Source: Metopolophium dirhodum (taxonomy: Eukaryota > Arthropoda > Insecta > Hemiptera > Aphididae). Taken from it: a DNA stretch of 64,000 nucleotides. The position numbers and the translations under genes were made by a program. How positions within the stretch are numbered: the first letter of the stretch is position 1; every line of letters starts with the position of its first letter. The stretch is from the NCBI RefSeq assembly GCF_019925205.1, contig NC_083562.1, positions 40,805,142 through 40,869,141 of the forward strand, in the 5' to 3' direction. Of this stretch, positions 36,069 through 49,800 are shown one piece after another. A model generated the notes under the pieces. The model was given only the letters and a program-made list of their open reading frames with translations, was not told where the DNA came from and searched no databases.

Positions 36069-37780
36069 AATGTGGCCATAAGAATATAAACTTGAATTTT
36101 GACTATGAAAATTCAATACAATAGAAGATATTTTGTAACATGGATAATTATTTTTGATGTGGAACATCTAATGCGGTAGAAGAAAAGGCTGTGGCGTGGT
36201 GACGTCGCCATCGCGCGCAAACATTTAATGCGCCTTTAAAAGGCGTAAGCCCTGCGACAGCTCACTTTTTTTAATAATCTAAATAATTGATTGCCTGATT
36301 ATCGTTGACTTGTGCTTAAAAACATTTGTTTATATTTTTTTAAATAAAAGAATTACAGGTTATATAACATTTCGGCAGCTAAATAATAACCTAGATTTTA
36401 TTTACAATAGTTTAATACCAAAATCGAATACTGAGTGTTTTTCTCGAAATTAAGCGTTGCAAATTAATGAACGTACCTAATGACATGTACTTATAATTTG
36501 TATAACAATTTTTTTGATATTATAAATGTATAAAACTATAAATTATGTTTAGTTATTACTTATTAATTATTATGAACAGCAATACATTTAATAATAGCAT
36601 TGCATTGCTCAGTTTCACTTAGGTAATACTGCTCAACTGTTGTATGACCATTGGTAAGTCGATCCAAATATTAAGCCATTTTTTAGCATAGCCTACATAT
36701 TACCTAAATATATGTATAATGTGAAATATATTGTATTGTGATTGCGCTACCTTATGCACTTGTATAAAGTGATAGATGCGCATATGCATGATAAAATATA
36801 CTAATATGCGTTTGATATTATAACCATTAGAAACAATGTATATTGATATAATAACCGTCATAACCAGATGAGTGGTAAACAGAGAAGTCTACAATGTAGG
36901 TAGGTATATCATATCTAATTAATTACTTAGAAATAGTTATTTATCGTCTTTTTCAGGCAGGTATATCAATATATAAAAGTAAAATAACAATTAGATTTGG
37001 ATAATGGATTAACCATTTTACAATGGTATAATAAATAATATTATAGTATTAATACGTACCTATGAAAATAAAAATTACTTAAGGTAAATTTAGTTTTGAT
37101 TAGATAAGTAAATACTAGATTAACCTATATCTGAGGTTGATTTTGTGTTAAACAAACAATTTACCAATGATGGTCTATTGTTTATACCGAACCTTAATTT
37201 ATTGGTACCTTAATGCATGTGCATGACAGGTGGATATATATTTTTATTTTTTATTATTTATTTTTCTATCTTGTAAATGTATTTTTGAATAACTATTTGC
37301 CCGTTTTGAAAATATTATAATCACTATAAATACTTAAAAAATTATTATATTCAACAAATGCTACAAAAATATTTTTACTCTTTGATTTTAACAAATGAAA
37401 AAAATAATAAATTTACATATTATTGGTATACATATTATAATGTTATTCAATAGTGTGCCAAAATATATAAATATTAAAATATACCTATTTCACGCATACA
37501 ATTGTAGACTATAATGATAAAAGTGCACCTACCACGACAGTGTATCGTGTTTGATGGAATAGTGGTACGTGATAAGTTTCTTTTACATATTAATAATATT
37601 ATTATAATAAACAAATAATGTATAAATAAAGTCTTCATTATATAAAATAAAAAAAAAATAAAAATATTGAGTACAAAATTTACAGTATTGATTTTTGAAT
37701 CGTATTAATGTATATATTATGTACCTAATATCTGGTTTTAAGACTAACAATAATTAATTTATTGGCTGTTGTCTTTCACA
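36069..37780. other. No gene recognised; one GC-rich islet
   Basis: AT-rich apart from an islet at 36185-36265 (GGCGTGGTGACGTCGCCATC and a GCGCCTTTAAAAGGCG hairpin), which is probably a transposon remnant. It does not fold as a tRNA. Confidence 0.5.
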
Positions 37781-37787
37781 TATAATT

Positions 37788-37820
37788 ATATTTATGAAAT
37801 ATTATATTTCATAAATATAA
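37788..37820. repeat. AT-rich palindrome downstream of the transporter gene
   Basis: ATATTTATGAAATA and TATTTCATAAATAT surround a short spacer about 80 bp past the stop codon. It could form a hairpin; a role in 3' end formation is only a guess. Confidence 0.4.
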
Positions 37821-37898
37821 ATATAGTGTAGACAATTTAGAGAAGTTTTAATCAAATGAAAAATAATCAGTCACTTTTGTACAAAATTGTATCATGTA

Positions 37899-40800
37899 TC
37901 ATGCTCTGGTCATTTTGTGGTTCGAGGACTTGTTTCTGCCTTGCAGTATGTCCTGGATTTCTTGAAGTGTTTTGCCTTCGGTTTGTGGCAACAAAAACGC
38001 CGTAAACAACAGCGCAAATATACAGCACACGGCAAATATCCAAAATACAGAATATATGCCGATGGCATCGGACACCGTACTAAACAACTTCGTCAATATG
38101 AAGCCCAGAACCCAACAGAAACTGGCCGTTAAAGCCGAAGCCACAGACTTAAGATTGGTCGGGAATATCTCTCCCATAATAGCCCATGGCAGCGGCCCGA
38201 AACCTGAAAATTGTTTCAAAATGTAATCGGTTCAAGTCATAAGTGTTCACCTATAGGTCCATCAGGTATATACGCATATAGTCAAACGTAGTAACATACC
38301 ATCATAGAGGGTAACATATAATAATCATCGGCACAACATATCATATTGTTGCATTATACGGTTTAAAAAAAATATGTTGATAACTTACCAAGACAATAAG
38401 TGATAATGAAAAGCACCAAACTTGTGACCGGTAACCATCCGATAGCACTCACATCACTTCCTGATTCTTGTAAGTAGAAAAACAGGCCAAGCGTTCCCTG
38501 TAATATAACAATAGAAAAATGTTTGCGGATATTTTTGTAAAAATATATAATAATGGACTGTGCACTGCACGAAGGAGTAATAGTATACTATTACTATTTG
38601 TTATAACAAAGTGAATAATATTTCAGAAAGCGAGGCGAACAACACAATATTATATAGTTGAACGACTCGCGTTCAAATTAATAATATTAAAACATACGTG
38701 TACCTATACAGGTATTACCGATGTTGAGACTTGGTTAAAATATTTCGTACTTACGTCAGTAATTGCCATTCCGATTGCCGAAATGTACAGCAGCATTCTC
38801 ATCGTAGTTATCTTGGCCAATGTCGGCGTCAGACCGGCAGCGACCAACATCACCGCCCCGACGATTATTGTGGACACGCTGGCAGACAGTTCGACGCCGG
38901 TCTTCAAGAAAATTTTCTCGCTGTACAGCAGCACCACGTTGATGCCGCTGAGCTGCTGCCAAGCTACCATGGCACAGGATATGATCACCGCCTTGATGTT
39001 ACCTCTGTTGGAGAAAAGTTCGCCGAAACCAGACTTTTGTTTCTTCGCCTCGTCGACGGATTTCTGTAATGCAAACGACAGATTAATATTTATTATTATA
39101 AATATACATTATATACCATCATTATTTCTCTGCTATCTAATAAAGTCCATAATGTTTCTAGAGTGTAAACAATATATAATTAAGGGTCATTTTTTTAAAA
39201 ACGTTTTTAAGGGTGTTTTTCTATGGTTTTTTTTATTGGAAAATCAACACGCATGACCTATAATATTATAACATGCTTTATTATAAGTATATGATTGAAC
39301 ATTTGGACGGCTTTTATGAGATAAGGCTCGAGTATTATTAAATATATAATATAGTTCAGGGACGGCTCGTGATGTTCTTAGCTGATGATACACAAAATAA
39401 TATACACATAAAGTAATGAAATCAATAACATAATTAATGCTAAATTGGTATTACGTTAAAGAATATTTTATCAAATATATAATATAGATAGTATACTATG
39501 AAGACATAATGAATAATATTTGGCACAAATAAAAAATACATAAAAAACAGAAACATTGTAATTAGCAATTCAATTTAAAAATATTAAAAAGACAACAAAT
39601 TATTATGTTTTTGTACCTAGCATATGGTTAAGACACTATTGAGCCCTTTCTCATTAAAAAAAAACACTATCAAACCACGTGTCCGATGATAGTACATAAT
39701 ATATGCATCGTATATAGTATTACGGCTGGATAATGTTCGTGTGTAGGTACGTACCTTGATCTCTTCGAGCTCTTTGATCAGAGCTGTCTCTTGTGGGTTA
39801 CCGCGCAACCACCTCAATGATTCCATGGCTTTCTCCTCTCCCCCGGGCCGTATCAACAGCGACTGTGGCGAATCCGGCATCCACACGAACATGCCGAAAC
39901 ATAGGACGGGTGTCGCCAGGGACACGATGACCAACGTCAGGTACGAAGTGTACGGTCCGACAATGTATTCGAGCAAAAATCCGACGACCAAGAAGAACTG
40001 CATCAGGGTGCCCAACGACGATCTCAAACGCATCTAAATAATAATAATACGATATTACGTACAATCCTAAACATACATAGCGAGATTTCCTGATCGACCG
40101 TAATTCCACATATTATATTGAACTACGCATATAATACAAATATGATGCATATTAATATATTATACAGCTTGGGAATGGAATTCACAGTGTCAACTATACA
40201 GCGATACGTCTATAAGGGGAATACACCCTAATTCGTATTATAATAATTTCTATGATAGCGTAGTCTACATATTATTACGAATAAGCCAATAGAATGGATT
40301 GATATCATGAATAATGATTGTAATATTATATAAACGATTCCAAACAGTTTTTTTAATATACATTTATTAAATCTGTTTAGAAATGAACCATATGGATAGA
40401 AACTGGAATTTAGGTACCTATTTATGAATAAAATATGTAAAATATGGTAAATAGTCAAAACTATTTAAAAAAAAACCTATTTATATTATATATATTTAAA
40501 ATATACCTCTTAAAATAGTTTTTAAGATCTTGCGCACACAATAAAAAAATATAAACATAATTTATTACTTTCGTGGTATGTATTTTATCAGCTTACACGT
40601 ATTCCCACGCTTAGTATCTGGTATATAATAATTAATTATATTCCTGTAAGTGGAAAATAATTAATTAATCTATAAATGATATATCTGTATTTAAAACAAA
40701 AGCAACAGGCGTGATAGCGTTCCTCACTCTCATCAATATTATATTCGTATAGTTGTCAGAGATTTTTCCACAATCGTCTGTCAATGATCAATAGCGCCGA

Positions 40801-43800
40801 GTACTTTATTGAATAATAGAATGAATAACATTATATTGTCATACTTGCGTACATGTATAATGGCAATTACGCCAATTTGGTATACTAAAGTGCATACCTA
40901 CCTAAGTCATAACACCTATAATTTGAGTTATACCTATGATGAATAGACTTTTTAAAGTCGTACACAAATGCATTTGGTGTGACGCACTGTAAACATTATT
41001 ATGTTCTAGATGTTATTGCGAGAGAGAAATACATAGTGTCAACATTTTAAAGCGATTCGTCCGTCAAGTATGCTGATGTGGTGGGTTAAAATTCAACCGA
41101 CGCGGCGTTTCACCGTTAACTACCGTCAACAATATATACTAATATACTATAGATAACTATTTAGGTAGTTAACGCACATGTTGGTGCGTGTGTGTGTCAT
41201 AGGCGTAAATAGTGTTTGAAATTTAGGGGGGCTGTAGATCAGGTCTATAATTGCTACTCTTATGATGCTTTAAAATTATAGTAGTGATATCATTAGTTTT
41301 TGGGGGGCTATAGAAATTCTAGGGGAAGGGATAAGCCCCCCCCCACCCCCCCACTATTTGCGTCTATGGTGTGTGTGTAATATAATATTATAATATACCT
41401 CTGCTATTTCTGCGATGTACATTGGGACGGCGGTAAAAATGATACCGACGGCGATACCAGCCAACACCCGAGCCACATACAGCGACATGATACCGGGCAC
41501 CACGCCGATGGTGATCCATGAGATGGCCGACAGTATCATGCTCAAGAGGATCGTGGACTTGCGACCCAATCGGTCCAGCAGGACTCCGGCGAGTATCGGT
41601 CCGATGGCCGCGCCCAGCGTCACCAGCGAGCCCACCCAGGAGGATTGGTCGCTTGTGATCTTCATGCCAGTGTCGCCGTTTTCAAGCTTCACCAGAGTCG
41701 GCGACGACCAGGTGAGTGCACAACCGGCGGCCAGCGCGCCCATGTTCACTGCAAACACGACACACATGATTACGGTATAGAATAATATCTGATATACATA
41801 ATAATAATAATAATAATAATAGAAATAATATTTTATTTTAATGGTAAACTCGTCGAGTCCATCCCAAAATATTTTTTGTTTCCAATGCCAACTTTATTTT
41901 GGGTAATGGGTAGATCGGGTACCTAGGCAGTAGGCATATTGCTATAGTATGTTTTTCGTCTATAAAAATGAATTCATCCCAGAAAAAAATTAAATCTTAA
42001 GTGAATTTGATGTTTATTGATTATTATATTATTACATTACAGAAGTGTACAGTGTAGTACATCCGTGTGTGTTTAAATTATACTAATTTCCGAGCCCGTT
42101 TCATTATCATTACGAGAAACGGGGTTAACAATAATTGACATACGATAAAATAATGTTGGATTCGTCAAACGTAAAATAAACTACAAAGTACATATTTTTC
42201 ATGCGAGACTATTGTAATATAATATTATGATTATAAGACAATTTATAACACGTCGTGACTGATGATTTACGAAAGGTTCGATTCGTCAGCGTTCCGAGGT
42301 AATAGGTTAAATTGTATCCGGTTTTAAGTTTAAAACTATATTAAATTATCTTGTTTGATATTATAATTATCGAGTCTCGATGCAATACAACGACACTGTA
42401 CCGTACAATAATTGCCGATGTCGATAAATATATATTTCTCCGCCGTTTAAGCTGCACAAGCCACGTGTTACGAGTCGTTTCGTTTACGCGACAATCACAA
42501 TAATAATAGCCTACTGCTCTGGCTCAGAAGTCAGAAGGAATGCACATATACAACTTACATATTATATAGCTATAGTACTCACCTACCTTCGATTATTATA
42601 ATTCTATTACATAGACGCAAGGCTGGGCAAGTTAATAATTTTTTTTACTCAGTTAAGTTAATATGCACCAACAACAAAAAGTTTAAAGTTTATAGTCAAT
42701 TTAATTATAAGTTAACTCAGTTAAGTTAAAAGTTAATACACACTTTTTGTTAACTTTTTATTAAGTTTAAAAAAGTTAATTTGTTTACACAACGCTAGCG
42801 TACTTAATTTTTTTCCAACCCAAAACTAAATTATAGATTATCGTGTATACTTTATACAATTTTTTCATTTAAGTTAGATTGGAATAATACCACGGTAAAT
42901 ATTTTTCTACATGAAAACGAAATAGACTGAAATATTGAAATATAATTAAATTAAAAACAAAATAAATTAACTTAACTTACTTCTTAAAATGAAAAATGAA
43001 TTCGTTAATTTCACGTTAATTAAAAAAGAAATTTAGTAAGTTAACAGTTAAGTTAATGAAAAGCCAAAAGTAACTAGTTGAGTTAAAAGGTTAAAATTAA
43101 ATTAACTTTTTAACTCGTTAATTCCCAGCCTTGCATAGACGCGATGATTTTAGACGTACAACAGTTTAAAGATATAATAGTATAATAATTAATCATTAAT
43201 CATTATGATCATTCATCGTAATCAAATCTTCAACTAAATGATAAATACAGTAAATTTTTTTTTTTAAATCTTCTATTTCCGAACTCCACCCACACGCATC
43301 AAGTTTAGTAATCTGAAATATATACTTTCTTAGACAAAATCCTAGTTATTATAATTGTGATCATTATATCAATTGGTTAGTTCTTCGTTACCAACTGTTA
43401 GTGTCTGATGAAATTCGACATTTTTTTTTTACTAACCTTGTTATTTGTTAATTATTATTTTTTTTTTTAGTGAAACGTGTGTGCTGCTAACTCTATCTAC
43501 GCTTGCAGGCGTATTGTCGGTGACATTCCTATTAATTTTAATAACCGATTACGCCTCATGTCCAATGACGAGCCAATGACAAAATCACATCAGCTAAGTA
43601 AAGGCCATTGCCCATTATTTGGTACCAGATATTGTATAAGCTCTTATCGTCTAGTATTGTGGGTTGATAGTGATATAAGTATATTTATTATTTTTTAACA
43701 GCGGCAATTATCTATTTTAATTTGCATTCTCTCAGCCCGTAACAAGTGTTTATTTGTGAACGGTTTTGGTCTATCGTCACGTATTCGGGATAACGAATTT

Positions 43801-46800
43801 GGGATGTTTACGGTTTTTGTCAAAACCAATTTATTACACTCGTTTACGATAGAATTAAATTGCTTTTATTTATATCCAACTATAAATATTATGTTATAAT
43901 ATAGGTACTTATGCTATAAGACGTATACTGCGATATAATATGCAACCAAAATTTTAGATAATGTCAGAAGTTTCAGGTGGATTACACTGTGGGACACCAT
44001 CTATATAACATGAATACTTTAAACGCAAAAATTGCACCCCCTTAATATTTGTCGTGTTGGTTCATCGTGTTGAAAGCGACAACTTAAAACTAACTATCGC
44101 GAACTATTCTATTGCAGCGCAGGAACTCGGACGTGTAGGTAACGAAAATAATCGTTTAAAATATGTCTATTACAATTTAACACGTATGTATATAAATATT
44201 TTTACTTAATTTTTATAATACTATGGGAGACGATCGAGAAAACTTGGAATCTCTCACTCTTTCTCTCTCCCATAATCACTATATCTTTCTCTCTAGATCA
44301 ATCTCGACACGCGCTGAAAATCTGCAATCGTACACCAATAACTTTAAAAACAACACCTCAGATATTGTCAGTGGTATACTCTATCGTGAAGATCTTCTCG
44401 CGTTTCAATGTACTGTGGCCTTAGCGTAGGTTAAGACGTAGGTTTCCTCATACTTTCAAAGTATTTTTCCTGGGTATCCACATAGTAAAATATTCACTAC
44501 ATTACAGTACTATTAAAATATAGCTTATTACTTTTTCCTATATCCAGAAATCCAAAATGTCTATATTACCTTCTGGCAATGTTAAAAGTACACAGCAGCT
44601 GTATAGAGGTTAGCGCAACGATCTACTGTTGGAAAAAAACCCTATTTAATAACCGTAAATAATTATAATAAAAAACGTTATAATAGGTATAATGTAATAT
44701 AAATATTATTTAGATATAAAATTATATCGTTGTACCCTATCTGTATATTATAGTAAATTATTTGTTGTCTCCCCTTTGAATATTTATTATTTTTTATTCG
44801 CGTGGCATATTTTAGGGTGTTTAGAAAAAATGCGCGTTGTCCGGCTAATACGTCATATTATATGTATATATATATTTATATTATATTTGTAATAAAAAAA
44901 ATTGGCCTTAACGATTAGAGATAAAAGGCACGAGACCAACATATTATTATTATGGTTATACCGCGTATTAACTTTTAATAATGCGCCTAAAACAGATTAT
45001 TTTAATCGCCAGATATTATAAACACTATTTGTATTGCATTATAATATATTTTTTTATTATTATTAACAAAATAGTTTACCTTAATACATTTTACAGCACT
45101 AATAAACGAATTAAAATCCTTCGCATATTCTTTTAATTATATTATAGTACCAAATTAATAATAATCGTAATATATTACGGTATATTAAAATTTAAACCCA
45201 TGATTATATCAATAATAACTAGTAATTACGCTCAACTTTTATAATAAAATGTCCACAAGGTGATGGCAAAATATACACTAAGCAATTTATTATTATGCCC
45301 AAACATAATATATAATATTATGTTCACCCGTTTTGTTATGGCACTCGTAATTTGTTGTAAACATTTAGTTGACGCGACGGGTATTATATAGTCATAATAT
45401 ACACTCATAGTTCATACAGTATAACATAAAGCAGTTTAATATGATGTCAGGGCATGTAATTTTTAATAATTCTGTATAATATTTCAAAATTTGTTAAATT
45501 GATGTTTGATTTCCGTTTGATTCACAAATCAATAATATATTAATATAATTATGACTCGCGTGTGTCGTATTCAGTATATGTGTGGAGTTATGAATTTATG
45601 AACAATTTATTTATATTCGGTGGGTTAGATCAACATATTAAGATAATATAATATATTAAGAAAATATTCAATATTGTAATACTAACTACCTATAGGCTAT
45701 AGGTATATCATAATTTATTGGCATAAAATTGATTTTTGAGTTAAGTTAAGTTAATAATTGTATTAATAACATTTTGTTTGATTGAAATATGAACAGTAAA
45801 ATAATTGATTATAATGAAATGGTTATTTTTTCATCAAACATGGTCGATTTAATAAGCAAAAAATCTGATAATAGTAATAATTAAGTTGTTTCATAGCGAA
45901 TATTTTCCGATTATAGATTATAATGCACATATTATATATTATTATAATAATATATTATGCGTATTGCGTCAATCAACGGGTTATCAAATTAATGAACAAT
46001 ATCATTCCTATGAAATGTTTTTAGCATATAAGTAAAGTCACCAAAATAAAAATAAGAAGCTAATTATTACAAAAAAAAAAAAATGTTTTAATTTATTTAG
46101 AACTAAAAACTAACCAAAAATATTTCTTTTTACTCAGAAAATTCCAAATTTAGCAATTGTCTGTTTTCATATTATTATAATTTCAGGGAATCATTAGATA
46201 TTCAATTATTGTTCAACGTAATAACGTTAAGTTGTAAAATATTAAATAGTACAGGAAGTAAAATGAAAAATGTAATGAAAATATTAATGATTTAAATTTT
46301 ATGGTATCAAAATTTGGTTTGTACATAATTTTATAATATAACAACATTTTCAATGTTTATTATAGGTAGTGTACTACGGTAATTTTTGTATGTAGTACAT
46401 TAAAAATAAAGTTAAACTAGAGCTAATTAATACTTGTTGAAACACGCTTGTAAATATATAATAATATGCATATTATAGTATAAAGATTTCATATACTAAA
46501 AAAAATTAACGCAAATTTTGATTTATTATTATTATAATAGTATCATTTCTGCCGTTATGTACGCATATACTATATTATCCATTCAAAATTTAAATTAATA
46601 TTGTTAATATTAATTGTATAACAGACGCAACTACTGCAGTTAAATGCGGTTTTAATGACGTCGAATTACCGAATTATAACATATTATCTACACGAGTATT
46701 ATCATAATTTAATAATTCAAAACGTTTATAATATCTTCTTCTAGTTATAGTACAAACGAAATTAATGAATTCATGGACGTTTTACTAATTCTACGACTTT

Positions 46801-49800
46801 TCCCATAAACTATATGTCCCTAATGCAAGTATACTGTATGAATACGAATATGTTTTAAGTGTATAGAAAATAACATAAGATCTAAACGAACGAATAATCT
46901 TGTTTTCATTTTGGAAGATCCAGTGAGATGTATATATTATATTATACAAAGGACAACGAATAAGATTTTACGATTTCTTTTTTTATAATATACTTGGCGC
47001 TCTTTGTGACCCAGCGTGATCAGTTTTTTTTATATATATATTTATATAGACATAATATAATCCTACGTTCAGTAATCCCCACTATACTCAAAAATAAAGA
47101 CTACACCTTGGGGGACGCCGTCTTGCAGTGTATATAGGCATATTTTCGTTTTAAAAAATGCAGCGTATATATCTTTAAGTTGTCGTAGATTTCCTGTTTC
47201 GTTTTGAAAAACTGGTAAAGTAATAAATTACAAAGATAAAAACAACAAGTTAGGCCTACCTACCTACACATGCATTATACAAAACGAATCATTTTAATCA
47301 ACCGACCCAACGTGGAGTTATCCAAGCATTAAAAATAATAAAATGTGTTTTATATATATATATATATACAAGCCTATACACCTTGATATTTTATAACACC
47401 ACATGCCATAGCAGGCACGTCGGTGTTGAGATTTTTAAATAAAATATAATATGTAGGTAGTGCGCACATCGAGGGTTGAACAAATATTATAATCATTTAT
47501 ATCGTTCAAACCCCAACACAATATTATAATACATAGCTGGTACTTGGTAGTCTATATACCGTTAGTAGTTATAGTACAATAACTGTGTACAATGTTTATT
47601 TTTATTTGTCTGATCGTGTTGCTTGCATTTCCGTCCTCAATGTTGAATAGTCTTGTAAAGTACTTAAATAAAAGTATTCATATAGTGTTTAAATACTTTT
47701 AAATTGCATCTGTATTCAAAATCAAATACCAACTTTCAACTACTTTTTCTTTTTATAGTTTATTAATATATTATTATTTATTATTTTATATTTTCAATTC
47801 AATCGTGTTAAAAAATGTATATACATATATGGTGCATTTGAGTCACAAAATATAATCTATACAAAAAAAATATAAAATATTTCAAATTTGTTAGAAATAT
47901 AATTTTATATACTTAATATGAGATAGGCAGTACATTTTTAAAACAAGTAACAACTATTAATGAATATCTGACATCTGGACAACTATGTAATACGTAAGGT
48001 TAACGATAATATAGGTACCTCGTTTTAAGTGACTATTACCTATACCAAACCGATAGTATCAAAATAACTTGGCAGAGTAAACTAATGAGTTATCGTTATT
48101 ATTATTATATTATACGTATAGTTACACCGAATTGTATACGGTGTATATAATTATCTTTAAAATAATAAATGTAAAACATGAAAATGCTAAAAAATTCAGT
48201 TCAGTTAATTTATAAGGCTGAGTAAAATTTTATATAAAATATTTGAAAGTATCAGCTGTATTTTTGTACTCGAATACTTTTTTTGCCAAGTATTCAAATA
48301 CGTATTTTAAATACTTGTGGAAATAAGTATCTGTATTTTAACTACAATATTACTTGAATACTTTTAAAAAGTATCTTTTATAAGACTGTTATTATGTTGT
48401 TGGGTAACCCACTGATAAATATTAGAAACACTCAGAATAGTTAAGTACGACGTAGAGCTGTAAGCTGCGGCGTTCATAATATAATTGGTAGGTAGGTAAT
48501 TACTAATTATAAAATAAATTTAAAACAATTTTTTTCTGACGAGTTATGGATACACACAAAATATTAACTTTCATAGATACCTACAATGGGTGCGGTAGAA
48601 AGAAAAATACACAAATTTTGTTTCATTTAAAATATTCTGCGCAACAAGTGCATTTATACCGCCTATACGTAAACATACCACTGAATGTTTTTTTTTGTAA
48701 ATATAACTACAGTACAGTATGTACAACAGTTGTAGTCGAATCGATTGAATACAAATTATAAACTAACAGTCACGTTTTGAAATAATATTGTTCCACAGAT
48801 TTATAAATACCTACATAAAACATTATTAACAACGACATTTTTATTTTGTGTATTTGTGATAATTCTATGTGTTGTTGAAAATATTATTATTAAATTATAA
48901 AAAAATTAAATGCATATTCTTTATTTCGATTTAATGCAACTATGCAAGTCTATGTTATTTGCAGTGCATTCCTTTCCATACGCATATAAAGGAAGATAAA
49001 TGTTTTCGATCAAGATGCATAATTTATGATGATACATAATGTAAAACACTGTCGAGCTTACCATTCGACGTCCATATATTAGTTAATCACAATAATGTTT
49101 CAACAATATCTTTACATTATATGTGATTTAGAGTCTTACATCTTTGCCGACAACTGACAACCAAAGTTGAGGGAATTTAATATAAAAATAAAATCTCATA
49201 TCTTATTGCCACTGCTTGCTTTCAATTAATATAAACAACATTTAAATTGTTAATATAATATAATATAATTTTTTTTTTGCCATAAATAAAACAATCTGAG
49301 AACGAACAAAAAGAAAGTTAACCGTTTATATTGAGAAACCAATTCGTTTTGTATATGTTTGAAATAATGACCCAACCAGAAACGTTCCGCACCGGCTATT
49401 TTTGTTTTACCTTAACATGAACACAATATCATACTTATACATATAGTTACGGATAAAAAAAAACATTTTCAAAATCTATATAGGGTTAAATAATTAAATA
49501 CTAGAGACTATTTTTTTCTCATTCTAACAACGAGACCTAACCTATACTGTGTTATAAGAGAAATTAATTCACAAAAAAACTTATATTTTTAACGCCAACA
49601 TTCTTATCGTACGCCATTCTAACGCCCCGAGTTTGGTTATCCTAATAGTATTTGTTTTTAATTCCATCTCTAAATCAAAGAGTTGCTCATAAAACCATAT
49701 CCACTTTTTAACGAGTTGATTTTTTTGAATAATTATTAGTTTAATTGGTAGGAAATATCAGGGACCAATATGGAGCCCGTATAATATTTATTGACTTTAA

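Noticed and set aside
36185..36265. Possible tRNA or structured RNA gene
   Set aside because: No cloverleaf, no GTTC T-loop motif and no acceptor-stem pairing of the right length could be drawn.
38731..39256. Open frames on the plus strand opposite the sugar-transporter exons, including one of 157 codons
   Set aside because: They are shadows of GC-rich minus-strand exons that carry clear MFS motifs and splice sites.
41749..41767. ATG at 41767 as the start of the sugar transporter
   Set aside because: It would add MCVVFA from sequence that is a good TTTGCAG acceptor, and helix 1 would lack the usual lead-in supplied by the 50344-50708 exon.
43477..44429. Open frames at 43477 and 44223 on the plus strand
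   Set aside because: No motif, inside the transporter intron, with a composition like the surrounding non-coding DNA.
47354..47371. TA and other dinucleotide/trinucleotide tracts (also at 41800-41820 and 60625-60645)
   Set aside because: Ordinary microsatellites in an AT-rich genome.
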